A DNA stretch of 64,000 nt from Sulfitobacter sp. M39 (GCF_021735935.1 NZ_WMDZ01000001.1:2356001-2420000), one strand, 5' to 3'. Positions 17,889-28,754 are shown, counted from the first letter of the stretch. Translations and numbers: made by a program. The notes: generated from the sequence alone by a model not told the origin.

Positions 17889-19526
17889 TCATTCAGGTGT
17901 GGCGTTTTTCAGCACGGCCGAGACAGGGGCGAGTGCCACTTGGCTGGCACGGTCCTGCAACCCCCAGACCAACAACGCCGAGATCGTCTCGGGCCGCATC
18001 CGCCCCATCATGATCACCGACCCTTCGATCCCCGCCTTGAACGCGGCCTGATCAAGGAACCGCCGGATCACGGTGGGCGTCTGCCCCTTGCTATCAAAGT
18101 CGCGGAACACGGGTGCAGCGGGCACGCCCTCTTTCACCGCAAGCTTGGGCATCGTGTTCAGTCCCTTGTCCTGGGTCACAAGGCCATAGCCCCCCTGCCC
18201 AAGGATCGCAGTCACCTGATCTGCTGTGGCGCGGTCAGGTTGCAGCCCGGCACCCTGCCCTTCAAGCACGCCGATCACTTCGGGCATGCGCGAGAAGGCG
18301 ACCGCCAGCGTGGTCTCTGCATCGCTTGGCTGCGCACCTTGGGGCAGGTCGACCATCGCCAGCACCTCGAACCCTTCGTTGCGGTATGTCTGCATGCGCT
18401 CTGCCGCGTCGGGCAGGCTGACGTCGACCGCAAAGCTCAGCGGATAGGGAAAGCTGCGCAGCGCGGCGATACCGACCTCGCCCCCTTGCAGATCACTGCC
18501 CACGTCCATCAACAGGACGCTCATCAGCGGTTTGTCATCGGGGTTCGCGAAAGGCTGACCATAGCGGGTGATGGCGGGGCGTTGTGCGGTGGCTTGCGCC
18601 TCGGGGGCGGTCTGTTCGCCCGATTGGGCGTTCGGCAGGCGGTTGATCGTCACGCCCGTATCCCGTTCAGAGGTGATCGCCGCAGGGGTGCCGATTGTGG
18701 GCCGCCCGTCTGTGCGTTGCTCGGGCGCGCCAAAGACGACATCGGCAGGGGCTTCTTCGGGTTGCGCGTCGGGCGTGCTTGGCGCGGTGGCGACATCGGT
18801 GTCCGGCGTGGGCGACACTGGAGTGGTGTCCGGTATGGGCGACACTGGAGTGTCGACGCTTTCGTCGGCGGTGACGGGCGGTGCTGTCCGGGTCTCGATG
18901 CCAAGCGCATCCGGCTCGGTCGGTTCCATCGGCGCGAGCGCCATCGGATTGGGCAAGACAGGATCATCAAGCGTGATCTTCGGTACCGCCGCATCGGGCA
19001 CGGTCACGGGGGCTGTCGCGTCGATGTCCTGCGCGATCTGCGGCGCGGGCTGGGGCGTTGGCGCGACCTCTGGCTCGGGCTTTGGTTCCGGCTGTGGTTC
19101 AGGCTCTACCGTCTCAGGCGCTGCCGCGACGTCCGGCGCGTGCTCTGAAGGTGCATCTTGCACAGTCTCTTCCGCGACCGGTGCTTCTACATCTGGCGCG
19201 ACCTCGGCTTGAGGCAAAGTCTCGGGCTCTGGTTCAACGGTAGGCTCCTCAACGACAGGCTCTTCGACAACTGGCTCCGGCGCTGGCGTGATCACATCCT
19301 CGTTAGTGTCCTCAGCCGCCTTTAGGGGCGTTTCATCAGTCTCTACCACGGGCGTTTCCGCCACATCGGGCGCATTAGTCGCGCGCTCTGCGTCAGGCGC
19401 GTCACTTGGCACAGGCGTGTCTTGCAAGGGCGCGGGCCCCATAGGCACCATGAAGGACGCGACACCGGCGACGCCGACACTGAATACCGCACCAATAAGG
19501 ATGCCGCCAATAAACCCGCGTGACAT
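17889..19526 (-). CDS. divergent polysaccharide deacetylase family protein (YibQ-like) with long Pro/Glu-rich linker
   Basis: 545 residues in three parts. The N-terminus is one membrane anchor (about 5-28). About 290 residues follow that are low in complexity, rich in Pro, Glu, Ala, Val and Thr, like TonB-type periplasm-spanning linkers. The C-terminal 210 residues carry the divergent polysaccharide deacetylase fold (MSVLLMDVG, FAVDVSLPDAAERMQTYRNEGFEVLAMVDLP, RFLDQAAFKAGIEGSVIMMGRMRPETI). The catalytic function of this family is not established. The start is ATG 19526 with AGGAG nine bases upstream; the upstream extension is rejected. The linker contains a 27-base tandem duplication at 18798-18851. 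Confidence 0.8.
   Translation of the reverse strand: MSRGFIGGILIGAVFSVGVAGVASFMVPMGPAPLQDTPVPSDAPDAERATNAPDVAETPVVETDETPLKAAEDTNEDVITPAPEPVVEEPVVEEPTVEPEPETLPQAEVAPDVEAPVAEETVQDAPSEHAPDVAAAPETVEPEPQPEPKPEPEVAPTPQPAPQIAQDIDATAPVTVPDAAVPKITLDDPVLPNPMALAPMEPTEPDALGIETRTAPPVTADESVDTPVSPIPDTTPVSPTPDTDVATAPSTPDAQPEEAPADVVFGAPEQRTDGRPTIGTPAAITSERDTGVTINRLPNAQSGEQTAPEAQATAQRPAITRYGQPFANPDDKPLMSVLLMDVGSDLQGGEVGIAALRSFPYPLSFAVDVSLPDAAERMQTYRNEGFEVLAMVDLPQGAQPSDAETTLAVAFSRMPEVIGVLEGQGAGLQPDRATADQVTAILGQGGYGLVTQDKGLNTMPKLAVKEGVPAAPVFRDFDSKGQTPTVIRRFLDQAAFKAGIEGSVIMMGRMRPETISALLVWGLQDRASQVALAPVSAVLKNATPE
18798..18851 (-). repeat. 27-base tandem duplication inside the YibQ-like gene
   Basis: Two copies of a 27-base unit (18798-18824 and 18825-18851) differ at two positions. 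They are in frame and encode a repeated nine-residue Pro/Thr/Ser/Asp segment in the periplasmic linker. Such units can expand or contract by slippage. Confidence 0.85.
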
Positions 19527-19684
19527 AGATGATCGCTCCTGTTTTTGTTCCGGTTCGCGCGGCTCTCCGGCCTGCTGCCCTTGACGATAGGTCTTAACCC
19601 TGAACATGTATCAGCGGACATTATACCGTGGTTTTGCGCGGTTCCTCTAGCCCTAAACCCTGCCCCAATACAAAGAATTGCCGC

Positions 19685-20266
19685 ATGCTGCTCTTGATCG
19701 ATAACTACGATAGCTTCACCTACAACCTCGTACACTATCTGGGTGACCTCGGGGCCGAAGTTGAAATCCGCCGCAACGACCAGATCGATGTGCAGGCCGC
19801 GATGGCGATGAACCCCGCGGGGATCATCCTGTCGCCCGGCCCCTGCGATCCGGATCAAGCGGGGATCTGCCTTGCGCTGACGGCAGCCGCCGCTGAAACA
19901 AGCACGCCGCTTTTGGGTGTGTGCCTTGGCCATCAGACGCTGGGTCAGGCGTTCGGCGGCAAGGTCGTGCGCGCGGGCGAGATCGTGCACGGCAAGATGG
20001 GCATGATGCACCACAAGGGTCAGGGCGTCTTTGCGGGGCTGCCATCGCCCTTTGCCGCCACACGCTATCATTCGCTAATCGTTGACCGCGCCACCCTGCC
20101 CGACTGCCTTGAGATCACGGCAGAGCTTGAGGACGGCACGATCATGGGCCTGCAGCACCGCGACCTGCCGCTGCATGGCGTGCAGTTCCACCCGGAATCG
20201 ATCCGCTCGGATCACGGGCACCAGATGCTGCGAAACTTCCTGAACAACGTAAAGGTGCCCGCATGA
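19685..20266 (+). CDS. trpG: anthranilate synthase component II (glutamine amidotransferase)
   Basis: 193 residues. It releases ammonia from glutamine for TrpE. The class I amidotransferase triad is visible: Cys in [15 protein letters not shown] (about residue 80), and His and Glu in [13 protein letters not shown] (about 170-182). The opening [19 protein letters not shown] fixes the start at ATG 19685. It heads the run trpG-trpD-ung-trpC-moaC-moeA and overlaps trpD by four bases (ATGA). The YibQ-like gene diverges 158 bases upstream, where the promoter must lie. Confidence 0.97.
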   Translation: MLLLIDNYDSFTYNLVHYLGDLGAEVEIRRNDQIDVQAAMAMNPAGIILSPGPCDPDQAGICLALTAAAAETSTPLLGVCLGHQTLGQAFGGKVVRAGEIVHGKMGMMHHKGQGVFAGLPSPFAATRYHSLIVDRATLPDCLEITAELEDGTIMGLQHRDLPLHGVQFHPESIRSDHGHQMLRNFLNNVKVPA

Positions 20267-21282
20267 GCGATGCCCTGAAACCTCTGATCGATGCGGCTGC
20301 CAATGGCCCGCTGACCCGGGATCAGGCCGAGACCGCGTTCCAGATCCTGTTCGAGGGCGAAGCGACCCCCAGCCAGATCGGTGGTTTTCTGATGGCTCTG
20401 CGCACCCGTGGCGAGACGGTGGATGAATATGCCGCCGCCGCCCATGTCATGCGCGCCAAATGCAATCCCGTCACCGCCCCCGAGGGCGCGATGGACATCG
20501 TGGGCACCGGCGGCGATGGCAAGGGCACGCTGAATATCTCTACCGCGACGGCCTTTGTCGTTGCCGGCGCGGGCGTCGTGGTGGCGAAACATGGCAACCG
20601 CAACCTGTCGTCCAAATCCGGTGCGGCGGATGCGCTGACGCAGATGGGGCTCAAGGTGATGGTCGGACCAAAGGTGGTCGAGGCCGCACTGCGCGATGCG
20701 GGCATCGGCTTTATGATGGCCCCGATGCATCATCCCGCGATTGCCCATGTCATGCCCACACGGTCCGAACTGGGCACACGCACGATCTTCAACATCCTCG
20801 GCCCGCTGACCAACCCTGCGGGCGTCAAACGGCAGCTGACCGGTGCCTATCGCCGTGATCTGATCCTCCCGATGGCCGAAACCCTTGGCGCACTTGGCTC
20901 TGAAAAAGCATGGCTTGTGCATGGCTCCGACGGGACGGACGAGCTGACGATCACCGGCACCAGCTGGGTCGCCGCGCTGAACCCTGATGGCACCATTTCC
21001 GAATTCGAGATCACGCCCGAAGACGCGGGTCTGCCGGTCCACCCGTTCGAGGATATCGTCGGCGGCACACCCGAAGAAAACGCACGTGATTTCAACGCAC
21101 TGCTGGACGGAACCCCGTCGGCCTACCGCGATGCGGTCTTGCTCAATTCGGCGGCGGCGCTGGTCGTGGCCGATGCCGCACCCGATCTGAAAGCAGGGGT
21201 AGAGATGGCACGCCAGAGCATCGACAGCGGTGCGGCCCGTGACAAGATCACCCAAGTCGCGCGGATCACCCAGACCGCATGA
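20263..21282 (+). CDS. trpD: anthranilate phosphoribosyltransferase
   Basis: 339 residues. It joins anthranilate and PRPP to give phosphoribosyl-anthranilate, the second step of tryptophan synthesis. Hallmarks are the PRPP loop [18 protein letters not shown] (about 78-95), [19 protein letters not shown] (about 107-125) and [11 protein letters not shown]. It overlaps trpG and ung by four bases each (ATGA), so translation is coupled. Confidence 0.97.
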   Translation: MSDALKPLIDAAANGPLTRDQAETAFQILFEGEATPSQIGGFLMALRTRGETVDEYAAAAHVMRAKCNPVTAPEGAMDIVGTGGDGKGTLNISTATAFVVAGAGVVVAKHGNRNLSSKSGAADALTQMGLKVMVGPKVVEAALRDAGIGFMMAPMHHPAIAHVMPTRSELGTRTIFNILGPLTNPAGVKRQLTGAYRRDLILPMAETLGALGSEKAWLVHGSDGTDELTITGTSWVAALNPDGTISEFEITPEDAGLPVHPFEDIVGGTPEENARDFNALLDGTPSAYRDAVLLNSAAALVVADAAPDLKAGVEMARQSIDSGAARDKITQVARITQTA

Positions 21283-21947
21283 GCCGTTTTGACCTGTCGC
21301 GCCTCGGGGCCTGGCGCGACCTTGCGTTCTTTGACGATACCCTGCCCGGCATCGCCGCCGCGCTGGCCGCTGACCCGCGCGAGACGCTGCCGCCCGGGCG
21401 CCAAGTTTTCGCCGCGCTGGAACATACGCAGCCCGACGCGGTGCGCGTGGTGATCCTGGGGCAAGATCCCTATCCCACCCCCGGCCACGCCCACGGCTTT
21501 GCCTTTTCGGCCCGCGCCGATACCAAACCGCTGCCCCGTTCGCTCTCCAATATCTATAAGGAAATGGTGGAGGACATCGGTGCCTGCCCACCGGATGCCG
21601 ATCTGCGGTTCTGGGCGGATCAGGGCGTGCTGTTGTTGAATACCACATTGACCGTGCCCGCGGGGGACGCAGGCGGTCATGGAAAACTGGGCTGGCAGCA
21701 GCTGACCACGCAAATTCTTGGCCGCTTGGCCGACCGTCCCCGCGCCTATTTGCTGTGGGGCGCGCATGCGCAAAAGGTCGCGCGGGATGTGGACGGGGGA
21801 GCGAACTTCAAACTTGAAACCCCGCATCCGTCGCCCCTTTCCGCGCGGCGTGGGTTTTTCGGGTCACGCCCCTTCTCGCGCTGCAATGACTGGTTGCACG
21901 CCCAAGGCCAAGCGGCCATAAACTGGGCAACACCGGAGACATCATGA
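21279..21947 (+). CDS. ung: uracil-DNA glycosylase (family 1)
   Basis: 222 residues. It removes uracil from DNA as the first step of base-excision repair. Motif A reads [17 protein letters not shown] with the catalytic Asp63; the usual His after GQDPY is Pro here. Motif B is [13 protein letters not shown] with His183, and [11 protein letters not shown] lies between. It is inserted between trpD and trpC with ATGA overlaps on both sides, so it is expressed with the tryptophan genes, an unusual setting for a DNA repair enzyme. Confidence 0.95.
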   Translation: MSRFDLSRLGAWRDLAFFDDTLPGIAAALAADPRETLPPGRQVFAALEHTQPDAVRVVILGQDPYPTPGHAHGFAFSARADTKPLPRSLSNIYKEMVEDIGACPPDADLRFWADQGVLLLNTTLTVPAGDAGGHGKLGWQQLTTQILGRLADRPRAYLLWGAHAQKVARDVDGGANFKLETPHPSPLSARRGFFGSRPFSRCNDWLHAQGQAAINWATPETS

Positions 21948-22768
21948 CCGATACCAACACTGGCACCATCCTAGACAAGATCAAAGCCTACAAGCTGGAA
22001 GAGATCGCCGCCGACAAGGCCGCCAAACCGCTTGAGGCCGTAGAGGCAGAGGCGCGCGCCGCCTCGCCTGTGCGCCCCTTTGCCGACGCGTTGTTCGACG
22101 CCTCTCGCGAGGGGTACGGGCTGATTGCCGAGGTCAAGAAGGCAAGCCCGTCCAAAGGGTTGATCCGCGCCGATTTCGACCCCGCTACACTGGCCGCTGC
22201 CTATGCCGCCGGTGGTGCGACCTGCCTGTCGGTGCTGACAGATACGCCCAGCTTTCAGGGGGCCAAGGAATATCTTGTCGCCGCCCGCGAGGCCTGCACC
22301 CTGCCCGTGCTGCGCAAGGATTTCATGTATGACCCCTATCAAGTCGCCGAAGCGCGCGCGCTTGGGGCCGATTGTATCCTGATCATCATGGCCTCTGTCA
22401 GCGATGCCCAAGCGATCGAGCTTGAGGATGCCGCCGCCCAATGGGGCATGGACGCGCTGATCGAGGTGCATGACAAAGCAGAGCTGGACCGCGCCGCCGT
22501 GCTGAAAAGCCGCATGATGGGGATCAACAACCGCAACCTCAAAACCTTCGAGACGACGCTTGATACCACGCGCCGCCTGTCGAAACATGTGGATGTGGAA
22601 AAGATGATCGTATCGGAAAGCGGGCTGAACACGCCCGGAGATCTGGCCGATATGGCGAAATACGGATCGCGCGTGTTCCTGATCGGGGAAAGCCTGATGC
22701 GTCAGGACGATGTAGAGGTCGCAACCCGCAACCTGCTGGCCACACCGCTGCGGCCGGGAGGCATGTAA
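21944..22768 (+). CDS. trpC: indole-3-glycerol-phosphate synthase
   Basis: 274 residues, a single-function enzyme with no fused TrpF domain. It closes the indole ring in tryptophan synthesis. Motifs of the TIM barrel are [14 protein letters not shown] (about 62-75), [19 protein letters not shown] (about 123-134), and [10 protein letters not shown]. Its stop overlaps the moaC start by one base (TAATG). trpF, trpB and trpA are not in the window. Confidence 0.97.
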   Translation: MTDTNTGTILDKIKAYKLEEIAADKAAKPLEAVEAEARAASPVRPFADALFDASREGYGLIAEVKKASPSKGLIRADFDPATLAAAYAAGGATCLSVLTDTPSFQGAKEYLVAAREACTLPVLRKDFMYDPYQVAEARALGADCILIIMASVSDAQAIELEDAAAQWGMDALIEVHDKAELDRAAVLKSRMMGINNRNLKTFETTLDTTRRLSKHVDVEKMIVSESGLNTPGDLADMAKYGSRVFLIGESLMRQDDVEVATRNLLATPLRPGGM

Positions 22769-23241
22769 TGGCGCTGACGCATTTTGACGGCAAGGGCGAC
22801 GCGCATATGGTCGACGTGTCGGACAAGCCCGTGACGTCGCGGGTAGCCGTTGCTGAAACCCACATCAAGATGTTGCGCAAAACCTTTGATATCATTACAG
22901 AAGGACGCGCCAAAAAAGGTGATGTCATGGGCGTGGCCCGTCTGGCGGGGATCATGGCTGCAAAACGCACCGCCGATCTGATTCCACTGTGCCACCCTCT
23001 GCCGATCACCAAAGTGTCGGTTGAACTGACACCCGATGCCGACCTGCCCGGCCTGCGCATCGCCGCGACCGTCAAGACCACCGGACAGACCGGCGTCGAG
23101 ATGGAGGCACTGACCGCCGCATCTGTCACCGCGCTGACCGTCTATGACATGGCCAAGGCCGTGGACAAAGGCATGGAGATCGGAGGCCTGCGGGTCGTGC
23201 TGAAAGACGGCGGCAAATCGGGCCGGTACGAAGCAGAATGA
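22768..23241 (+). CDS. moaC: cyclic pyranopterin monophosphate synthase
   Basis: 157 residues. It converts the MoaA product to cyclic pyranopterin monophosphate in molybdenum cofactor synthesis. Signature segments are [12 protein letters not shown] (about 71-82) and [18 protein letters not shown] (about 107-124), followed by [16 protein letters not shown]. It is coupled to trpC upstream and to moeA by an ATGA overlap downstream. moaA is not nearby. Confidence 0.97.
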   Translation: MALTHFDGKGDAHMVDVSDKPVTSRVAVAETHIKMLRKTFDIITEGRAKKGDVMGVARLAGIMAAKRTADLIPLCHPLPITKVSVELTPDADLPGLRIAATVKTTGQTGVEMEALTAASVTALTVYDMAKAVDKGMEIGGLRVVLKDGGKSGRYEAE

Positions 23242-24410
23242 TCTCTGTCAGCGACGCCCTGTCGCATCTCTTTGATCTCGTCACCGCCGCCGAGGTGGAA
23301 GCGGTCCCGCTGCGTCAGGCCGCGGGCCGTGTGCTGGCGCGCGATGTTGTTGCCACACGCACCCAGCCGCCTTTCGCGGCCTCCTCTATGGATGGCTATG
23401 CTCTGCGCCAGACAGAGGTCGAGCCCGACGCGATGTTCAAGGTCATTGGCGAAGCGGCGGCGGGCCATCGGTTTGACGGTGTGGTAAAAGCCGGTCAGGC
23501 CGTGCGCATCTTTACCGGTGCCCCTGTCCCCGAGGGCGCTGATTTCGTTGTGATCCAAGAGGATACGACCCGTCGTGGCGATCTGATCATGCTGGGCCAT
23601 GACATCGGCCCCAAGACCAATATCCGCCCCGCCGGTGGGGATTTCCACGCAGGCGACAAGATGGATGCGCCGCGCCTGCTGCGCCCCGCCGATATCGCGC
23701 TGCTGGCGTCGATGAATGTGGCGACGGTGCCGGTTCATGCCAAACCACGCGTCGCGATCATCGCCACGGGGGACGAGCTGGTGCAACCCGGCGAGGTGCC
23801 GAACCCCGACCAGATCATCGCCTCCAACACCTATGGCCTGGCCGCCCTGCTCGAACAGCATGGCGCGCAATGCCGCATGATCCCGATTGCCCGCGACACG
23901 GTGCCGTCGCTGACCCAAGCCTTCACCATGGCGCAGGATGCCGATCTGATCATCACCATCGGCGGTGCCTCTGTCGGAGACCACGATCTGGTCGCCCCCG
24001 TCGCCGCCCAAATGGGGATGGAACAGTCTTTCTACAAAGTCGCGATGCGCCCCGGCAAACCGTTGATGGCGGGGCGGCTGCGAGATGTCCCGATGATTGG
24101 CCTGCCCGGCAATCCGGTGTCGGCAATGGTCTGCGGGACGGTCTTTGTCGTGCCGGTGCTGCGCAAGATGCTGGGCCTGCCCGCCGCGCCCGCCACGCGC
24201 GTTGACATCCCGCTTGGCGTCGATCTGCCCGCCAACGGGCCGCGCGAACATTATATGCGTGCGATGGTCCGTGACGGTGCCGTCCTGCCCGAAGACAATC
24301 AGGACAGTTCGCTGCTGGGAATCCTGTCGCGCGCCGATGTCTTGATGGTCCGGCCGCCCCACGACGGGGCGCGCACTGCCGGAGAGATCATTGGCTGTAT
24401 TCCTCTCTGA
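23238..24410 (+). CDS. moeA: molybdopterin molybdenumtransferase
   Basis: 390 residues. It inserts molybdate into adenylated molybdopterin to complete the cofactor. Order seen: [15 protein letters not shown] (about 49-63), [55 protein letters not shown] and [14 protein letters not shown]. The GGASVGDHD loop differs slightly from the usual GGVSVGDYD. It ends the trpG-to-moeA run; lexA has its own promoter 62 bases later. Confidence 0.96.
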   Translation: MISVSDALSHLFDLVTAAEVEAVPLRQAAGRVLARDVVATRTQPPFAASSMDGYALRQTEVEPDAMFKVIGEAAAGHRFDGVVKAGQAVRIFTGAPVPEGADFVVIQEDTTRRGDLIMLGHDIGPKTNIRPAGGDFHAGDKMDAPRLLRPADIALLASMNVATVPVHAKPRVAIIATGDELVQPGEVPNPDQIIASNTYGLAALLEQHGAQCRMIPIARDTVPSLTQAFTMAQDADLIITIGGASVGDHDLVAPVAAQMGMEQSFYKVAMRPGKPLMAGRLRDVPMIGLPGNPVSAMVCGTVFVVPVLRKMLGLPAAPATRVDIPLGVDLPANGPREHYMRAMVRDGAVLPEDNQDSSLLGILSRADVLMVRPPHDGARTAGEIIGCIPL

Positions 24411-24413
24411 CGG

Positions 24414-24442
24414 TTGACACAAAACAGGAACATCCCTAGAAC
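24414..24442 (+). promoter_or_regulatory. lexA promoter
   Basis: TTGACA at 24414-24419 and TAGAAC at 24437-24442 are spaced by 17 bases, a good sigma-70-like pair. The -10 element overlaps the right half of the SOS box, so LexA binding would block polymerase. Confidence 0.65.
24428..24442 (+). promoter_or_regulatory. SOS box (LexA operator)
   Basis: GAAC-ATCCCTA-GAAC is an exact GAAC-N7-GAAC direct repeat, the LexA operator described for alphaproteobacteria. It ends 30 bases before the lexA start and covers the -10 element, as expected for autoregulation. Confidence 0.88.
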
Positions 24443-24472
24443 AAACCCCAAATAGAAACGGGGAATGTCCGG

Positions 24473-25171
24473 ATGCTGACCAAGAAACAACTCGATCTGC
24501 TGGCCTTTATTCACAAACGTGTGCAGCGCGACGGCGTGCCGCCCAGCTTTGACGAGATGAAAGAAGCGCTCGATCTGCGGTCCAAATCCGGCATCCACCG
24601 TCTGATCACGGCGCTTGAGGAACGCGGCTTCATCCGCCGCCTAGCGCATCGCGCCCGCGCGATAGAGGTGGTGAAACTGCCCGATAGCTTGGGCAGCCTG
24701 TCCGGTGCGGGTTTTACCCCGCGCGTGATTGACGGCGACCGCCCCGATGGCCCCCCCCCCTCTGCCGCGCAGCCGGTCAGCGCGTCGTCCTTTGATGTGC
24801 CGATGATGGGACGTATCGCCGCCGGTGTCCCGATCGAGGCGATCAGCACCATGACCCAATCTGTCGCCGTCCCCGGCGGGATGATCAGCGGCAGCGGCGA
24901 ACACTACGCTTTGGAGGTGCAGGGTGATTCCATGATCGACGCAGGGATCAATGATGGCGACGTGGTGATTATCCGCGAAACCTCTGTCGCGGATGATGGG
25001 GATATCGTGGTTGCGCTGGTCGAAGACAACGAGGCGACGCTCAAGAAATTCCGCCGTCACGGCAGCTCTGTCGCGCTGGAAGCTGCTAACCCCGCCTATG
25101 AAACGCGGGTTCTGCCGTCGGATAAGGTCAAGGTGCAGGGGCGTCTGGTCGGGTTGATCCGCACCTACTGA
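24473..25171 (+). CDS. lexA: SOS repressor LexA
   Basis: 232 residues. The N-terminal winged helix-turn-helix (about 1-65, with [30 protein letters not shown]) binds the SOS operator. The C-terminal peptidase domain has the self-cleavage site Ala117-Gly118 ([10 protein letters not shown]), the nucleophile Ser153 (GDSMIDAG) and Lys191 (ATLKKF). DNA damage activates RecA, which triggers self-cleavage. A GC-rich Pro/Ala linker joins the domains. Its end overlaps the convergent comEC gene by 44 bases. Confidence 0.97.
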   Translation: MLTKKQLDLLAFIHKRVQRDGVPPSFDEMKEALDLRSKSGIHRLITALEERGFIRRLAHRARAIEVVKLPDSLGSLSGAGFTPRVIDGDRPDGPPPSAAQPVSASSFDVPMMGRIAAGVPIEAISTMTQSVAVPGGMISGSGEHYALEVQGDSMIDAGINDGDVVIIRETSVADDGDIVVALVEDNEATLKKFRRHGSSVALEAANPAYETRVLPSDKVKVQGRLVGLIRTY

Positions 25172-27227
25172 CGCTTGCTACCGCGGCGGGCCTATCCTTG
25201 GGCCATGCTGTCCACAACCGCGTGCCCGCCTTTTGGCGGGCCGTTTGCATCGTGACCCGCGCGTTGTCGAGTTTGAGAACAACCGCTCCCGTGGAACGCA
25301 ACCGGTCGGGGTCAAACACCTCGCAGCCGCCTGTCAGCGGCGGTTCAGGCACAACTGACAGCACGATGATCTGATCCGCGCGGCACGCCCCGAACGCCGC
25401 CCGCGCGCGCTTGCCGGACAGGTGGATTACCTCCCGTCCCCCGATCTTTGGCCTTATCGGCCAACGTGCTGCAGCCTGGGCCTGATCGGCCCCGTCGCCG
25501 TCATTCTCCAGCCAGTTGAGCGCGACAAAGCCTGCGCCTTTTGCCTTGCTCAGCGCACGGCCCGTGGGGGTCATCACCCCCACCAGACTGCCGGTGTCCG
25601 AGATCAGCACCATCGGACGCTCTGCACCGTGCCACAATACCCCCGCCGCAATCACAGCCCCCAGTCCGGCAAACCGCAACCAGCCCTGCCACAGCAACAG
25701 CCACAAAAACCCGAGCGCCAGCAGCGGCAGCACCCAGGGGCCAGGGGCGGCCACATGCCCCTGCGCCCCGTCGATCCCCGCAACGCCTTGCGCGACCAGC
25801 AAGATCCAGCGCAACCCTGCGCCCATAACCTGCAGGGGGATCCACTCTAGCCCCAGCGGTGCCATGACCAAGGCCGCCACCGCAGCCGGCATCACCAAGC
25901 CCCCCATCAGCGGGACCGACAGCAGGTTCGCGACCAAGCCATACTGCGCGATCGTATTGAAATGGGCCGCCCCGATGGGCGCAGTAAAGCCCCCCGCCAC
26001 AGCCGAGGAAATCACCGTCGCCACAGCCGGTGCCAGCCACTTCGGCCCAAGCGAGACCTCGGCGTTGCGCAACCAGCCAAAGATCGCAACCAACCCCGTG
26101 GTGGCGGCAAAGGACATCTGGAACCCCGGCCCCGTCAATGCCTCTGGCCGAAGGACCAATACGATCGTCGCTGCAATCGCCACGGCCCGCAGGGTCAGCG
26201 CTCGTCGCCCGATGATCAGTGCGCCAAGGGCTACGGCGACCATGATGAACGCGCGTTCGGTTGCGACATTGCCCCCCGACAACAGCAGATAGCCGCTGGC
26301 CGCCACCAGCGCCCCCGCGGCTGCGATGCTGCGCGTGGGCCAGCGCAGCGCAATCCACGGCACCAACGTCAGCACGAACCGCAACGCGCCGAAGACCACC
26401 GCGCTCAGCAATCCCATGTGCAAGCCCGAGATCGCCAGCAGATGCGCAAGGTTGCTGGCACGCAGATCGTGCAGTGCGTCTTGGCTGATGGCGCTGCGGT
26501 CGCCAGTGGTGATCGCGGTGGCAAACCCGCCGATATCACCCGACAAGATCCGCTGAATGTGGGTCGAGGCCGCCATACGCGCCCGAAATACCGCCAGCCC
26601 GCTATGCCCCGCCTCGGCCGGCGTGGCCGCCAACAAGGGCGTGCGACTATACCCCACAGCGCCCAAGCGCACGAACCATGCATGCCGTTGGAAATCAAAG
26701 CCCTCAGGCTCGACCGGACCGCTTGGCGGCGACAGATGCCCCGTGGTCATCACCCCGAGCCCCGGCGTGATATCAGCGTCAAAGCGCCTGTCGCCATGCA
26801 AGGACACGCGCACATGCAGGGGCGTCCGAGCCGCAGAGACCCGTTCCAGCACCACTTGATCCAACGTCAACCGCAGGGCATCGGACTGGCTGCGATCCAC
26901 CGCCACGACGCGCCCCGCGATTGGGCCGTAATAGCGCCACCCCAGCACCGGCCCGCCGACGGCATCAGCCCGCCACGCCGCCAAATCAAAACCGACCAAC
27001 ACCAAGGCCGTGCCCAACAGAACAGGCCCCGCGACCTCGCCCGCCAGAAAGGCCGCAGCCCCCAGCAGCGCCGCCCCGCCCGCGACCCAAAGCAGAACAG
27101 CCAGCGAAGGCTCAGCCCGCAGCGCAAAATAGCTGCCGACCCCCATGGCCAGACAGACCGGCACCCATCCGATCAGATGCCCCCGCTGTGCGCGCATGCT
27201 CTGCGCCATATAGGACAACAGCCCCAT
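25128..27227 (-). CDS. comEC: ComEC/Rec2 family DNA-uptake membrane channel protein
   Basis: 699 residues with many hydrophobic segments. The N-terminal region resembles DUF4131, and the central region (about 220-500) carries the ComEC/Rec2 competence core, including [19 protein letters not shown]. ComEC proteins form the inner-membrane channel for single-stranded DNA in transformation. The C-terminus has a remnant of a metallo-beta-lactamase-like domain without the HxHxDH zinc motif. The frame stays open 591 bases further upstream, but that extension is antisense to gltX and not homologous to anything expected, so the start is placed at ATG 27227. It converges with lexA. Confidence 0.88.
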   Translation of the reverse strand: MGLLSYMAQSMRAQRGHLIGWVPVCLAMGVGSYFALRAEPSLAVLLWVAGGAALLGAAAFLAGEVAGPVLLGTALVLVGFDLAAWRADAVGGPVLGWRYYGPIAGRVVAVDRSQSDALRLTLDQVVLERVSAARTPLHVRVSLHGDRRFDADITPGLGVMTTGHLSPPSGPVEPEGFDFQRHAWFVRLGAVGYSRTPLLAATPAEAGHSGLAVFRARMAASTHIQRILSGDIGGFATAITTGDRSAISQDALHDLRASNLAHLLAISGLHMGLLSAVVFGALRFVLTLVPWIALRWPTRSIAAAGALVAASGYLLLSGGNVATERAFIMVAVALGALIIGRRALTLRAVAIAATIVLVLRPEALTGPGFQMSFAATTGLVAIFGWLRNAEVSLGPKWLAPAVATVISSAVAGGFTAPIGAAHFNTIAQYGLVANLLSVPLMGGLVMPAAVAALVMAPLGLEWIPLQVMGAGLRWILLVAQGVAGIDGAQGHVAAPGPWVLPLLALGFLWLLLWQGWLRFAGLGAVIAAGVLWHGAERPMVLISDTGSLVGVMTPTGRALSKAKGAGFVALNWLENDGDGADQAQAAARWPIRPKIGGREVIHLSGKRARAAFGACRADQIIVLSVVPEPPLTGGCEVFDPDRLRSTGAVVLKLDNARVTMQTARQKAGTRLWTAWPKDRPAAVASVSRCGSTRPDAPAP

Positions 27228-27353
27228 ACTTGCCCCCGTTCTCTGCACTGGGTAGATAGTCGGGGACGCTATCTCCAAAGGAGTTAGCAAATGATAAACG
27301 GCACCCCGAACGGGCGTTTTCCGTGAACTTCTGCTGCAAAGGACCCTCCGCCC

Positions 27354-28754
27354 ATGACAACGCCTGTCGTTACCCGTTTCGCCCCGTCTCCTACCGGTTA
27401 TCTGCACATCGGCGGCGCGCGGACGGCGCTGTTCAGCTGGCTTTATGCACGCGGCCGGGGCGGTAAATTCCTGCTGCGTATCGAAGACACCGACCGCCAG
27501 CGCCACACCCCCGAGGCAACCGAAGCGATTCTGCAGGGCATGGCGTGGCTGGGACTGGATCACGACGGTGACGTGGTCAGCCAGTTCGAAAACGCGCCCC
27601 GCCACGCCGAGGTGGCGCTGCAGCTTCTTGCCGAAGGAAAGGCCTATAAGTGCTTCGCCTCGCAAGAAGAAATCGCCGCGTTCCGGGATCAGGCCAAAGC
27701 CGAGGGGCGCAGCACCCTGTACCAATCGCCTTGGCGTGACGCCGCGCCCGAAACGCACCCCGACGCCCCCTATGTCGTACGGATCAAGGCCCCGTTGACG
27801 GGCGAAACCGTCATCCACGACGCGGTGCAGGGCGACGTGGTGATCGGGAACGACCAGCTCGATGACATGGTGCTGTTACGTTCCGATGGTACGCCCGTCT
27901 ATATGCTGGCCGTTGTTGTTGATGACCATGACATGGGCGTGACCCATGTGATCCGCGGGGATGATCACCTCAACAACGCCGCGCGCCAGATGATGATCTA
28001 CAACGCCATGGGCTGGGACGTACCGGTCTGGGCGCATATCCCGCTGATCCACGGCGCGGATGGCAAAAAACTGTCGAAACGTCACGGCGCTTTGGGCGCG
28101 CAAGAGTATCAGGCTATGGGCTTTCCCGCGGCCGGTATGCGCAACTACCTCGCCCGTCTGGGGTGGAGCCATGGGGACGACGAATTCTTCACCGACGCCC
28201 AAGCGCAAGAATGGTTCGATCTGGACGGTATCCGCAAAAGCCCCGCGCAATTCGACCTCAAGAAGCTGGAAAACATCTGCGGGCAGCACATCGCCGCGGC
28301 GGATGATGCTGCATTGCGGCACGAGATCGAGGGCTATTTGACCGCTGCTGGTCTGCCCGCGCTTACGAAAGCGCAAGCGGACGGGTTGGAGCGGGCGATG
28401 TATTGCTTAAAGGATCGCGCGAAGAAATTCCCTGATCTTCTTGAAAAAGCTGAATTTATCCTCGCTGAACGCCCCATCCAACCGGACGAGAAGGCAGACA
28501 AGCATTTGGACAATGTATCCCGTGGTATGCTGACTGAATTGACGCCGCAGTTGCAGAATGTTACTTGGGACAGAGAAACGCTGGAGGAGGCGCTGAACGG
28601 CTTTGCCGCCGCTCGGGACACCAAATTCGGCAAACTGGCGGGGCCGCTGCGCGCAGCACTCGCCGGGCGGGCAGCAACCCCATCAGTTTTCGATATGATG
28701 CTGGTACTTGGGCGCGACGAAAGCCTTGCCCGCTTAAACGATGCAGCTATCTAA
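27354..28754 (+). CDS. gltX: glutamyl-tRNA synthetase
   Basis: 466 residues, class I synthetase charging tRNA-Glu. The ATP site is [19 protein letters not shown] (about 11-29, HIGG in place of HIGH), and the KMSKS-type loop is [10 protein letters not shown] (about 236-245). Roseobacters often carry a second gltX, and this copy alone does not tell whether it also charges tRNA-Gln. ATG 27354 has AAGGA about ten bases upstream. An inverted repeat follows the stop. Confidence 0.95.
   Translation: MTTPVVTRFAPSPTGYLHIGGARTALFSWLYARGRGGKFLLRIEDTDRQRHTPEATEAILQGMAWLGLDHDGDVVSQFENAPRHAEVALQLLAEGKAYKCFASQEEIAAFRDQAKAEGRSTLYQSPWRDAAPETHPDAPYVVRIKAPLTGETVIHDAVQGDVVIGNDQLDDMVLLRSDGTPVYMLAVVVDDHDMGVTHVIRGDDHLNNAARQMMIYNAMGWDVPVWAHIPLIHGADGKKLSKRHGALGAQEYQAMGFPAAGMRNYLARLGWSHGDDEFFTDAQAQEWFDLDGIRKSPAQFDLKKLENICGQHIAAADDAALRHEIEGYLTAAGLPALTKAQADGLERAMYCLKDRAKKFPDLLEKAEFILAERPIQPDEKADKHLDNVSRGMLTELTPQLQNVTWDRETLEEALNGFAAARDTKFGKLAGPLRAALAGRAATPSVFDMMLVLGRDESLARLNDAAI

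Noticed and set aside
25962..27287. 441-codon forward frame opposite comEC
   Set aside because: Rich in Arg, Gln, Pro and His with no domain; a shadow of the membrane protein gene on the other strand.
27228..27818. Upstream extension of the comEC frame
   Set aside because: It is antisense to gltX, lacks family similarity, and a usable ATG with the expected N-terminus stands at 27227.
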